DNA of 43,499 bases, from contig CAYGZQ010000019.1 in assembly GCA_964354375.1 (NCBI GenBank), forward strand, positions 1-43,499, given 5' to 3'. This document shows positions 25,816-33,176 of this stretch, piece after piece. The stretch is from CAYGZQ01 sp964354375 [NCBI: uncultured Planctomycetota bacterium]. Its GTDB lineage: Bacteria > JAJVIF01 > JAPKYR01. Made by a program: the position numbers and the translations under genes. The first letter of the stretch is position 1; each line of letters begins with the position of its first letter. The notes under the pieces are model-generated. The model made no database searches, had not been told where the DNA came from, and saw nothing but the letters and a program-made list of their open reading frames with translations.

Positions 25816-26271
25816 TCAACCGAACATGCGCTTCTGGAACCTGGGCGCCATCTCGTCCGGCTCCTCCGATTCCTCCATCTCGCCCGGACAAATCAGGCCC
25901 ACCTCGCTGGGGGTGAAGACATATATCGTGTCGGTCACCTTCTGCAGCGACCCGTCGATCGCGTACGTGATTCCCGAGAGGAAAAAGCGAGCGTTGTCGG
26001 CCACCTTCTTGTCAAGGCCGTGGAAATTGACCAGCACCGCCCGTCCCGACTTCAGAAAATCCGCCGGGACCTGCGACGCGTTCAAGCTGGTCGGCGTCAC
26101 CACCGCGATCTGGGTCTTGGTGTCGGTCGGGAAATGAAGCACCTTCGGATTCTTGCCTGGCAGAATTATCCCTTCATCGCGCTCGTCTTCAAAGGGGTCG
26201 GGCGGATACGCTAGATTGAGCCTGATCATCAGGCGCTGCCACCATGTAAGCTTTACTCCGTTGTCGGTCAT
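25816..26271 (-). CDS. sepF: Cell division protein SepF
   Basis: 151 aa, normal SepF size. A linker with an N-terminal amphipathic stretch (TWWQRLMIRLNL) precedes the SepF core (about 40-135): 'IAVVTPTSLNASQVPADFLKSGRAVLVNFHGLD', 'ARFFLSGITYAIDGS', 'VTDTIYVFTPSEVGL'. SepF binds FtsZ and tethers the Z-ring to the membrane through its N-terminal helix. The ATG has GAGG 8 nt upstream. The neighbouring yggS gene is the usual partner in yggS-sepF clusters. SepF together with kdsA in one genome is unusual, because most Gram-negative bacteria use FtsA/ZipA. The C-terminus has an acidic tail (EESEEPDEMAP). Confidence 0.93.
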   Translation of the reverse strand: MTDNGVKLTWWQRLMIRLNLAYPPDPFEDERDEGIILPGKNPKVLHFPTDTKTQIAVVTPTSLNASQVPADFLKSGRAVLVNFHGLDKKVADNARFFLSGITYAIDGSLQKVTDTIYVFTPSEVGLICPGEMEESEEPDEMAPRFQKRMFG

Positions 26272-26510
26272 GTCAAATACCTCGAATCGGCTTAATTCAC
26301 CTTAGTATCTTTTAAACAGGTTGAATTTGTTACTGCGGGGGAGACCTAATCATTCGATTTCGTACGGGCACTCGGCAAGAGCATTCCTCCGGGTCCGCCG
26401 CTTTTCCAAGCGGCATTCAGCGCGCCCTCACTTACGTTCGGGCCTTGGATACAAATGCCGATTCGAACCTGTGCATCAGTGAGTGACTTTTCTGCTTCCG
26501 GGACAGCCCC
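26272..26510. other. Intergenic region between yggS and sepF
   Basis: About 240 bp without a gene. A piece reading GGTTCGAATC on the minus strand looks like a tRNA T-loop, but no T-stem or acceptor stem can be drawn around it. No terminator hairpin or clear promoter for sepF was found. Confidence 0.5.
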
Positions 26511-27227
26511 CTACTCGAACAGGGCACGTCCGATGCGCACCAGCGTGGCGCCTTCCTGGATCGCCACCCTGAAGTCGGCGCTCATGCCCATGGAGATCGT
26601 GTCGAACAGCGACGGGTTGGGGGAGTTCGGGCGGCTTCCGTCAAACAATGCCTTCAGGCTTCGGTAGCAGGGTCGGGACGTCTCCGGATTCGGATCCCAC
26701 GGTCCCATGCCCATCAAACCCCTGACCCCAAGACGCGGACAGTGTTCCCACAGATGATCCAGCAGAGCCGGCAACTCTGCGGGCGAACATCCCGCCTTGG
26801 TCTCCTCCCCGGTGAGCTTGACCTCGATGAATACCGGGAGGATGCCGTCCACGCTCGTCAGTCTTACTTCGAGAGCGTCGGCAAGCGGGACACGATCGAC
26901 CGTCTCGATGACATTGAACAGCCTCAGGGCATGGTTCACCTTGTTGGTCTGCAGTTGACCGATCATGTGGAGCCTGCAATCGGGGAATTCGTCGCGGATA
27001 TCATCCTGCTTGCCGTCCGCGGTCGGACCAAGCTTGGCAAGGGTTTCCTGCACCCGGTTTTCACCGATGAGCTGAATGCCCGCACCGAGAAGTTCGATCA
27101 CACCGGCGCGGTCGGTGTATTTCGTGGCTGCGAGTATGCTGACTTCAGACGGATCGCGACCCGCCTCGATCGCGGCCCGCGCGACCTCCTCTTGTATTCT
27201 CCGGGCATTTTCGCCGATCTTGCTCAT
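26511..27227 (-). CDS. yggS: YggS/PLPBP family pyridoxal-phosphate homeostasis protein
   Basis: 238 aa from the ATG at MSKIGENARR; the reading that starts at 27296 overlaps the end of the radical SAM gene. The fold-type III PLP barrel is clear: 'VSILAATKYTDRAGVIELLGAG' with the PLP-binding Lys, IGENRVQE, 'HMIGQLQTNKVNHALRLFNVIETVD', 'VRGLMGMGPW' and 'SMGMSADFRVAIQEGATLVRIGRALFE'. It binds PLP without known catalysis and buffers free PLP in the cytoplasm. The start is 7 nt past the stop of the radical SAM gene, so the two genes are co-translated or at least co-transcribed. Confidence 0.94.
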   Translation of the reverse strand: MSKIGENARRIQEEVARAAIEAGRDPSEVSILAATKYTDRAGVIELLGAGIQLIGENRVQETLAKLGPTADGKQDDIRDEFPDCRLHMIGQLQTNKVNHALRLFNVIETVDRVPLADALEVRLTSVDGILPVFIEVKLTGEETKAGCSPAELPALLDHLWEHCPRLGVRGLMGMGPWDPNPETSRPCYRSLKALFDGSRPNSPNPSLFDTISMGMSADFRVAIQEGATLVRIGRALFE

Positions 27228-27234
27228 TGTCGAA

Positions 27235-28836
27235 TCACGGTTTCGGACGCCTGATGAAGCTCCAGGGAAGGCTCGTTCCCATCGGTCGTTCCTCAAGAAC
27301 CCTGATCCTGGGCGAATCCCCGACCTCCCTCAGAGCCTCATCCCAGCTCGCGATAATCGAGCCGAGCGTCCGCGAGATATAATCGAGATGCAGCGCGACG
27401 CTCCGGTCGGCGATTGAGAGCGTGCCCTGTATTATAGACGAGCGAGGGCTCTCGGTCTCGACATCCACGCGGGGCAGGGTGCTAAGTGGACCGGTGATGC
27501 GCTTTATCTTGCGTTTCAGTGTGCGCTCATCCTGCATGGCTCGACGCTGAAACGGTGTCGTCGGCTTCGGCACAAACGGAGCGATCCCGATGGAAAGACG
27601 GTTATCGGCCGGGCGATTCGCAAGGCCGATGTCCTGGATCAATGATCGGATGAGCGCCCCGGTCTCGTCGACCTCGGCGTCGCCTTCCTCCTGAAAGCCG
27701 GTGAGAAAATACAGCTTCACTACCGACATGCCCGCGTCGAACGCCCACGTCACCTTATCCCGGACCTCATCGTAAGTGACGGGTTTGCACACGAGTTTCC
27801 TGATGGATTCGCTCCCGTGCTCGGGGGCGAGAGTGACGGTTCTGGAGCCTGCGCGGGCGAGTGAATCCAGCATCCGTCGCGTTGTCGTCGGCATCCTTAG
27901 GCTGCTGACGCTCACCTGGTAACCGTCTTCGGCCAGCGCGTCGATGATCTCGACGATGTCCGGATGGTCGCTTACGCGGCTCGATATCAAGCCGATCGAC
28001 GCCTCATCGGGTCTGAAACGCCTCGCGTTCTCAAGGATATTCGCCTTTGAGCGTTCACGTCGCGCAGGCTCCACATAGCTCAGCAGGCAGAATCTGCAGC
28101 CGGCGGGACATCCGGCGCTTATCTCCACCAGGTTCTTCGATCCGTAGACCCCCTCGGGAGAAATGATGGGTGTGAATGACGGATATTCGTCCGGGCTATC
28201 AACGGAAACCTGCGCGAGGGTTCTCCCGTGGCGATCCGAGAACTCTCCATCGCCTGCCTCCCACAGCGCAGGCACATATACCCCCTCTCTCCGATCCCAA
28301 AGCTCGTAAAGCCGATCCCGTCCCTCGGCGAAGCGTGATCCCTGAAGAAGCGGGTGAGTTTCGAGAAGATCGTCAAGCAGACCCGGGAGCATCTTCTCCG
28401 CATCGCCGACTGCGATCGCGTCCGCGACCAGCGCGAGCGGTTCGGGATTTGCGGTCGGAGCGATACCGCCGACCAGAATCAGGGGAAGCGATCCACGCTC
28501 TCTCCTGAGCGCCGGCACACCCGCCGCATGCAGAATCCGAACAAGATGCAGGTAGTCGAGCTCGAACGAACAGGAAACAAGCAGCGCGGCGAGGGACCTT
28601 ATCTCGAGGCGTTCCTCCAACGTGCGCGACGGGTATGTTTTGCCCGACGGGTTTTCCAGAACGATGCGATGGGTCACGACGCCGGGATGTGTGTGAGCGA
28701 CGAGATGAACCGTCTGGTATCCAAGGCTGGAAACCGCGACCTGGTAGGTGTTCGGATAGACGATCCCGATGTGCACCGGGTCGCTCCCCGGTTCGCCGGG
28801 TGGGAAGCGTCTTATCTCTCTTGACAGGTCGGGCAT
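27235..28836 (-). CDS. B12-binding-domain-type radical SAM protein
   Basis: 533 aa. The N-terminal half resembles a cobalamin-binding Rossmann domain ('VHIGIVYPNTYQVAVSSLGYQTVHL', 'LILVGGIAPTANPEPLALVADAIAVGDAE'). The radical SAM barrel begins about residue 235, with the [4Fe-4S] cluster motif C-x3-C-x2-C in SAGCPAGCRFCLLS and 'VTLAPEHGSESIRKLVCKPVT'. It resembles the uncharacterised radical SAM proteins often found fused or adjacent to DUF2344; no DUF2344 is seen here. The substrate is unknown. The ATG has GGAG 6 nt upstream. It is 31 nt downstream of the DUF72 gene, and yggS follows 7 nt after its stop. Confidence 0.88.
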   Translation of the reverse strand: MPDLSREIRRFPPGEPGSDPVHIGIVYPNTYQVAVSSLGYQTVHLVAHTHPGVVTHRIVLENPSGKTYPSRTLEERLEIRSLAALLVSCSFELDYLHLVRILHAAGVPALRRERGSLPLILVGGIAPTANPEPLALVADAIAVGDAEKMLPGLLDDLLETHPLLQGSRFAEGRDRLYELWDRREGVYVPALWEAGDGEFSDRHGRTLAQVSVDSPDEYPSFTPIISPEGVYGSKNLVEISAGCPAGCRFCLLSYVEPARRERSKANILENARRFRPDEASIGLISSRVSDHPDIVEIIDALAEDGYQVSVSSLRMPTTTRRMLDSLARAGSRTVTLAPEHGSESIRKLVCKPVTYDEVRDKVTWAFDAGMSVVKLYFLTGFQEEGDAEVDETGALIRSLIQDIGLANRPADNRLSIGIAPFVPKPTTPFQRRAMQDERTLKRKIKRITGPLSTLPRVDVETESPRSSIIQGTLSIADRSVALHLDYISRTLGSIIASWDEALREVGDSPRIRVLEERPMGTSLPWSFIRRPKP

Positions 28837-28867
28837 GTCGGCTCCATCGGGAACGGGACTTGGGCTC

Positions 28868-29707
28868 TCACTGGAAAAGGCTTATCTGGTCGGTGTTATC
28901 CGGTCGAGGAATCCTCGGCGGCGGGAGCGCGTCCGGAAGAATCTCGCGCAGCAGGTGCACAAACTCGTTCGCATTGATCGCCGCGTTTCCCAGGGGATGG
29001 TTGTTGAAAAAAACCATCACTTCCTCCGTTGTTAGAACGAGTTTCTTGACCTTTTCGAGGACCTCCTGAAGCTCGCTTCTATTATATTTATAGGTATACC
29101 TTTCATCGCGACCCTCGTACCAGCTTTTTTCGTTCCGACCGTGCAGGCGTACGTACCCCGGCTCGCTCGTGAACGTAGCGCCCGTCGGCGGAAGACCGGG
29201 CAGACTCGGAAGATCGACGGTGCACATCGATATGCCCAGGTCCTTCAGAAACTCCAGGACATCCTTCCGCCACCAGCTCTTGTGCCGGAACTCGAATACC
29301 AGCTTCGCCCCGGGAAGCAGGCGCCTGAGCTTCTCGATATACTCCCGCGCCTCGCTCGTGTGATGGAATCTCTGCGGGAACTGCGCCAGGAAACCCGCGA
29401 ACTGCCCGGACTCGACAATCGGCTTGATCGCCTCGCTGAATCTCTCCGCATCGGCTTTCTCCGCGCTCATGTCGTGCGTGAACGCGCCGTGCAGCTTGAC
29501 TACCACCTTGATATGTCCCCCCGTGCGCTCGGGGTAGTTCCTGAACATGTCTTTCTTGGGGGGGTTGTAAAAGGTGGAGTTGATCTCGAGCGCTTCGAAC
29601 ATGCCTGAGAACAATTCGAGCATCTTGCCCGTGGGTGTGCCCTCGGGATAAACGGGCCCGACCCATTCCTTGTAGTAGTAACCCGATGTGCCGACGTAGA
29701 CAGGCAT
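28868..29707 (-). CDS. DUF72 (YecE-like) family protein
   Basis: 279 aa, the typical DUF72 TIM-barrel length. Family signatures: 'VYVGTSGYYYKEWVGPVYPEG' at the N-terminus, 'ALEINSTFYNPP', 'FLAQFPQRFHH', 'LVFEFRHKSWW' and 'YVRLHGRN'. Biochemical function unknown for the family. It opens the DUF72/radical SAM/yggS transcript. The mRNA predicted from the promoter has a leader of only about 10 nt and no Shine-Dalgarno. Confidence 0.92.
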   Translation of the reverse strand: MPVYVGTSGYYYKEWVGPVYPEGTPTGKMLELFSGMFEALEINSTFYNPPKKDMFRNYPERTGGHIKVVVKLHGAFTHDMSAEKADAERFSEAIKPIVESGQFAGFLAQFPQRFHHTSEAREYIEKLRRLLPGAKLVFEFRHKSWWRKDVLEFLKDLGISMCTVDLPSLPGLPPTGATFTSEPGYVRLHGRNEKSWYEGRDERYTYKYNRSELQEVLEKVKKLVLTTEEVMVFFNNHPLGNAAINANEFVHLLREILPDALPPPRIPRPDNTDQISLFQ

Positions 29708-29724
29708 GGTGATTGAATAGCGTC

Positions 29725-29753
29725 ATTGTAATAGATAACCACCAAGACACAAA
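29725..29753 (-). promoter_or_regulatory. Promoter of the DUF72/radical SAM/yggS operon
   Basis: Minus strand: -35 TTTGTG (29748-29753), 17-bp spacer, -10 TACAAT (29725-29730), 17 nt before the DUF72 ATG. The -35 region overlaps one end of the repeat element at 29739-29834. Confidence 0.55.
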
Positions 29754-29834
29754 GCGATGCCGCTCGACGCCGGTAGCTGCTGCCTTTTCGTCCTCGGCAA
29801 GTAGCTGTTACCGGCTATCCCGGCGTCTTAGTGG
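29739..29834. repeat. GGTAGCTGC-family hairpin (copy 3) nested in a CCACYAAGAC inverted repeat
   Basis: The hairpin core has arms GCCGGTAGCTGCTGCC (29770-29785) and a right arm at 29797-29816 that ends GCTGTTACCGGC. It is bracketed by CCACCAAGAC (29739-29748) and GTCTTAGTGG (29825-29834), a 9/10 inverted repeat. The whole unit fills the gap between the divergent DUF72 and thyX genes. Confidence 0.75.
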
Positions 29835-29852
29835 ACAAACGCCCCCGTGTGC

Positions 29853-29858
29853 TACAAT
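29853..29858 (+). promoter_or_regulatory. Extended -10 box 9 nt before the thyX start
   Basis: TGC-TACAAT (29850-29858) forms an extended -10 element. Nine bases (CAGCCCGAG) separate it from the ATG and contain no Shine-Dalgarno, so a leaderless thyX mRNA is predicted. Confidence 0.55.
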
Positions 29859-29867
29859 CAGCCCGAG

Positions 29868-30650
29868 ATGAAGATAATCCGCGAACCGAAAATCTATCTT
29901 CTGGCCAGACAGGTCATTGATGAGAACGCGATTGCGGAATTCCTCGACGACGAGGGGATGTCCTGGGAGACCGACACCGATGTCCCGGCCGAGAAGATCG
30001 CGGAGTTCGCCGGACGGCTGTGTTATCTCAGCTTCGGCAAGGGCCGGAAATCGAACAGGGAGTACATCGAGCACATCCTCGATGTGAGGCACGGCTCGGT
30101 CACCGAGCATGCCGTATTCACCCTCCTTTTCACCGGGATCAGCAGGAGCCTCAGTCACGAGCTTGTGAGACATCGGGCCGGATGGGCCTACTCGCAGCTA
30201 TCGCAGCGTTACGTGGACGAATCGGATTGTAATTTCGTCGAGCCGGATTTCGTGGCGGAGGACCCCCAGCTTCATCGGAAATTCGTCGAGATACTCGACA
30301 CGATCCGTCCTGCGTATGAGGAGATGACAAACCGTCTCTCGGATCTGATCGGGGAGAAATATCCCGAAATCCGGGACAAGGTGACGCTCCGCAAGATGGC
30401 GCGTCAGGCGGCGAGATGCATCCTGCCCAACGCGACCGAAACGAAAATCTGCGTCACGGCGAACGTCAGGGCTCTCAGGCACTTCATCGAGCTGAGGGCG
30501 AATCCCGCCGCGGACCTGGAAATCCGCAGGCTCGCGGTGATGTTGTGCAGGCTCATGCAGAAAGAAGCGCCGAATCTCTTCGGCGATTACGAAATATACA
30601 AGCTTCCCGACGGCACCGAGGCGTGCCGCACCAGGTTTGTGAAGGTGTAG
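29868..30650 (+). CDS. thyX: Flavin-dependent thymidylate synthase ThyX
   Basis: 260 aa from the ATG at MKIIREPKIYLL; a GTG seven codons earlier overlaps the -10 box and is unlikely. ThyX makes dTMP from dUMP using FAD, NADPH and methylene-tetrahydrofolate, without DHFR. The signature is RHRAGWAYSQLSQRY (about residues 101-115). The spacing between RHR and the last Ser is one residue longer than the classical RHR-x7-S. 'ILDVRHGSVTEHAVFT' and the C-terminal 'LRHFIELRANPAADLEIRRLAV' are standard. No dihydrofolate reductase gene is in the window. Monocistronic, plus strand, with a hairpin repeat at each side. Confidence 0.95.
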   Translation: MKIIREPKIYLLARQVIDENAIAEFLDDEGMSWETDTDVPAEKIAEFAGRLCYLSFGKGRKSNREYIEHILDVRHGSVTEHAVFTLLFTGISRSLSHELVRHRAGWAYSQLSQRYVDESDCNFVEPDFVAEDPQLHRKFVEILDTIRPAYEEMTNRLSDLIGEKYPEIRDKVTLRKMARQAARCILPNATETKICVTANVRALRHFIELRANPAADLEIRRLAVMLCRLMQKEAPNLFGDYEIYKLPDGTEACRTRFVKV

Positions 30651-30668
30651 GGTGCATCCCGGTAGCAG

Positions 30669-30752
30669 CCCGGTAGCTGCTATCTTTTTCGTCTTCGAAA
30701 AAGTAGCTGCTGCCGGGATGACCGGAATGATGAGCGGTAGCTGCTATCCGCG
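30669..30752. repeat. GGTAGCTGC-family hairpin (copy 4) plus one half copy
   Basis: Left arm 30669-30691 and right arm 30696-30717 share CCCGGTAGC at the outside (right arm end GCTGCCGGG) and CTTTTTCG/CGAAAAAG at the inside with a 4-nt loop. A half copy GCGGTAGCTGCTATCCGCG follows at 30734-30752. It lies directly after thyX; with the run of T and A in the stem it might also act as a transcription terminator. Confidence 0.8.
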
Positions 30753-30790
30753 AAAGACATCTCCTTTGAGGAATAGACCGGAGGTCTGTC

Positions 30791-31021
30791 ATGCCGAGAC
30801 TGTCATTCGAAACCGACGGAGAGAAGAAAATGTACGACCGGGGGCGCAAGGACTCGCTCCAGGAGCTTATGAGAGCGTGGTTTGATGATCTGAAAGAGCG
30901 CGACGCGTTCCCGGACAAGAATCCGAAAGCCTTCGCGCAGTGGGGTAACGATGTCCTGCTTCCCGAGATCAATAAGTACCGGGGCCAGGACGACCTCTTC
31001 AGCACCCTGATGAATGTCTGA
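30791..31021 (+). CDS. Small charged protein of unknown function
   Basis: 76 aa, ATG with GGAGG 7 nt upstream. The sequence is helical and rich in D, E, K and R ('EKKMYDRGRKDSLQELMRAWFDDLKERDAFPDKNPKAFAQWGNDVLLPEINKY'), with no signal peptide or cysteine. I do not recognise a family. The PrsW-like gene starts 21 nt after its stop in the same frame, so the two are likely one transcript, and it could be a regulator or partner of the protease. The good ribosome binding site and compact codon use favour a real gene. Confidence 0.65.
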   Translation: MPRLSFETDGEKKMYDRGRKDSLQELMRAWFDDLKERDAFPDKNPKAFAQWGNDVLLPEINKYRGQDDLFSTLMNV

Positions 31022-31042
31022 AATCAGAGAAGTCGCACGATA

Positions 31043-31981
31043 TTGCTTGGGATACTAGCCATACCCGCCCTCATTGTGGCACCCGCGGCTCTCCTTCTCT
31101 ACTATTTCTGGATACGAGACCGGTGGGAGAAGGAACCGCGGTCGTTGATCTGGTGGCTGTTCGGACTGGGCTGCCTGAGCGTAATTCCCGCCGCCCTTAT
31201 CGAAATCCTCATCATCGGGATCAACAACCAGGTCGACACCGTCGGCCAGGCCTTCTTCGCCGCCTTCGTCGGAGTGGCCCTTGTCGAGGAAGGCATCAAA
31301 TTCGGATTTATCTATCTCGTGACCTGTAGAAGCAGGCACTTCAGCGAGGAATACGACGGGATAGTCTACGCGGTCGCGCTGAGTCTGGGGTTCGCGTTTT
31401 TCGAGAACGCCATGTACGTGATCATCGCGTTCGCCGAGGGTCCAGGCGGATTCAGCACCGCCATCGCGCGCGCCTTCACAGCGGTCCCGTCGCACGCTCT
31501 CGACGGCGTGATCCTGGGATACTTCCTCGGCCGCTCCAGGTTCATGACCAATCAGTCCGACCGCATGAAGTCGAACGCGCTCGGGCTGACGTACGCAGTC
31601 CTTTTCCACGGTCTTTACGATTTCTTTGTGTTCCTCATCCTCGTGCTCCCCGAAAGCGTGCAGGGATGGTGCATTGTGGGATTGGTCTGGACCCTGGTCG
31701 TGCAATGGGGCGTCGCGCACAGGCTCGTGCGAAGCGCTCAGGATGAATCGGCCCTGAGATTCGCCGCGGTCAACGTTCCCCCGACAGCGGGACTTGAGCA
31801 GCGGTCGGTGTACTCGCACAGCAGGGGCTCGGGCTACCCCCTCAGCCCCGGGACCCAGTATTCAGAGTCGGCTTCATCCAATCCCGATGCGCAAACTGCG
31901 ATCAGGTTCTGCAGACATTGCGGGTCGAGCCTGGATCAGGGCGCGAGATACTGCCGCCAGTGCGGAACAAGGATCGAGTAG
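31043..31981 (+). CDS. PrsW-like intramembrane metalloprotease with a C-terminal zinc ribbon
   Basis: 312 aa, TTG start (weak GAGAAG upstream; an ATA codon lies just before). About seven membrane segments. The PrsW motifs are visible: EEGIK (E82, E83), 'GFAFFENAMYV' (E121), SHALDGVILGY (H151) and 'FHGLYDFFVF' (H189), which together make the proposed zinc active site. PrsW of Bacillus cleaves the anti-sigma factor RsiW; the substrate here is unknown and no sigma or anti-sigma gene is adjacent. The last 26 residues are a double-CxxC zinc ribbon (CRHC...CRQC), joined by a Ser/Pro-rich linker of about 50 residues. This is a common bacterial fusion. Confidence 0.88.
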   Translation: MLGILAIPALIVAPAALLLYYFWIRDRWEKEPRSLIWWLFGLGCLSVIPAALIEILIIGINNQVDTVGQAFFAAFVGVALVEEGIKFGFIYLVTCRSRHFSEEYDGIVYAVALSLGFAFFENAMYVIIAFAEGPGGFSTAIARAFTAVPSHALDGVILGYFLGRSRFMTNQSDRMKSNALGLTYAVLFHGLYDFFVFLILVLPESVQGWCIVGLVWTLVVQWGVAHRLVRSAQDESALRFAAVNVPPTAGLEQRSVYSHSRGSGYPLSPGTQYSESASSNPDAQTAIRFCRHCGSSLDQGARYCRQCGTRIE

Positions 31982-32054
31982 GAACCACGAAGCCTCATCT
32001 TTTTCTTTAGCCCACTACGGCTCTTCGGGATGCCTACGGCCGCAAAACCAGGCG

Positions 32055-32245
32055 GGTGGCGTCTACATGCGAGTCTTCGAGCATGTGGACGTTACACAAG
32101 AGGCATAATAAGCGCGTCGAAGCTGTAGCATGCCGGTGGACATCCACGGCTTGACCTTTACTTGGTAGAGGTCCCGAGAGTTCCTTCTATTCGGACGTAT
32201 CCGGGAATCGTCCACATGCTCGAAGACTCGCATGTAGACGCCACC
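32055..32245. repeat. Perfect 37-bp inverted repeat flanking 117 bp
   Basis: The 37 bases at 32055-32091 (beginning GGTGGCGTCTACATGCGAG) are exactly the reverse complement of 32209-32245. The arms lie between two convergent genes, the PrsW-like gene (+) and the unknown gene at 32411 (-). The 117-bp centre has no ORF and no repeat of its own. Perfect arms point to a recent event: a MITE, an invertible segment, or an inverted duplication. The rest of the 31982-32410 gap shows a T-rich stretch right after the PrsW stop but no clear hairpin terminator. Confidence 0.9.
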
Positions 32246-32410
32246 GGCCGGATTTCTGGAACGCCCTCCCTTACGGTCAGGCCCCTGAATGTAGATGTCG
32301 ACGGGGGATTATGTGCACATTCAAGACACCCACAAGCACGCTCGGGGACTCGCTCAGCCTGTGCCCCGCACCCGTCTTTGTCGGATGTACGAAAGGCAGA
32401 AGGTTGAAAG

Positions 32411-33073
32411 CTAGCCCACCTGAAAACCCGTGGGCATGTGCCAGAAGCGGGGGCAAATCTGGATCACGAGATCGTCCGGGACCGTCCGACCCTTCAGGCT
32501 GATTCGGAACGCCCTGATGGTCACCGTCTCCGTGATTCCCGGAATCTCACTTTCCGTCGCCGATGGCGGCGGATCGGGCGGACTGGGCGGGGTTGTGGGC
32601 TGGATGATCCGGCCGCGTTTGTCGAACGGGCTGCGCTTCATCAGGGACGGGGGCGTATCCTTGAACTCGGTGGCGTGAATCGCAAACATGCCGTCGTCGG
32701 TAAAACGATCCATCAGGAATCCGAGAATGCCATACTCTTCATCGTCTTTGAAAAATAATGCTCTCGGGACCTGTACGGCGATCGTGCCCTTCCCCGGCGG
32801 GCTGTAGCACACTTCCACCGATTCGCCGCCCGGAGCGAAATCGAACCAGATCTCGGACGCGTACGTGCCCGCTGCATCGAGAAGAAACTCCCTCATCACC
32901 TTGACGCCCACAGGGATGCCCTCGCTCCCCGGATCGCCGTCGGCGGGGATAATCGGCAGCTCCTGAATGTTGTAGATGTTCAGAAGCCAGTCCCAATCGG
33001 TCTTGTACTGAGGGATTCGGGACGCGCTGGTTTGCTCCGCGAGCGGATCGTCATGGTCCGGAATGTCGGGCAT
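32411..33073 (-). CDS. Conserved-looking protein of unknown function
   Basis: 220 aa from ATG (MPDIPDHDDPLAEQ); the longer ORF reading to 33196 translates a GGCAGGCT palindromic repeat and is rejected. No signal peptide or membrane segment. The middle part is globular beta-rich sequence ('KVMREFLLDAAGTYASEIWFDFAPGGESVEVCYSPPGKGTIAVQVPRALFFKDDEEYGILGFLMDRF'), followed by a proline-rich linker (PTTPPSPPDPPP) and a short basic C-terminal part. I do not recognise a family. A TACAAT -10 lies 9 nt before the ATG. It is downstream of a membrane protein gene in the same direction. Confidence 0.7.
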   Translation of the reverse strand: MPDIPDHDDPLAEQTSASRIPQYKTDWDWLLNIYNIQELPIIPADGDPGSEGIPVGVKVMREFLLDAAGTYASEIWFDFAPGGESVEVCYSPPGKGTIAVQVPRALFFKDDEEYGILGFLMDRFTDDGMFAIHATEFKDTPPSLMKRSPFDKRGRIIQPTTPPSPPDPPPSATESEIPGITETVTIRAFRISLKGRTVPDDLVIQICPRFWHMPTGFQVG

Positions 33074-33082
33074 CGCACTGAC

Positions 33083-33088
33083 ATTGTA
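33083..33088 (-). promoter_or_regulatory. -10 box 9 nt before the unknown gene at 32411-33073
   Basis: Minus strand TACAAT, with GTCAGTGCG between it and the ATG. There is no Shine-Dalgarno, so this is another predicted leaderless start. No clear -35. Confidence 0.45.
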
Positions 33089-33127
33089 CCAGACTTTCCG
33101 GACTCCCTTCCATGTGGCATCCGGAAA

Positions 33128-33147
33128 GGCAGGCTGGAAAGCCTGCC
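33128..33147. repeat. GGCAGGCT-GGAA-AGCCTGCC palindromic repeat
   Basis: A perfect 8-bp inverted repeat with a 4-nt loop, followed by CCAC. The motif is frequent as a dispersed intergenic palindrome in many environmental bacterial genomes (general knowledge). When translated it gives the false peptide 'VGQAFQPA' often seen at wrongly extended N-termini, as here for the 32411-33073 gene. Confidence 0.75.
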
Positions 33148-33176
33148 CCACAAGAACGGTCTCTGTGTGCCTCTCA

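Noticed and set aside
26400-26480. tRNA-like T-loop GGTTCGAATC on the minus strand
   Set aside because: No complementary T-stem, acceptor stem or anticodon arm can be built around it.
30669-30717. Rho-independent terminator of thyX
   Set aside because: The stem contains T/A runs but no T-tract follows the hairpin; it fits the repeat family better. A terminating effect is possible but not supported.
32092-32208. Invertible promoter inside the 37-bp inverted repeat
   Set aside because: A TTGACC lies in the centre, but both flanking genes converge on this region, so an outward promoter would not drive either of them.
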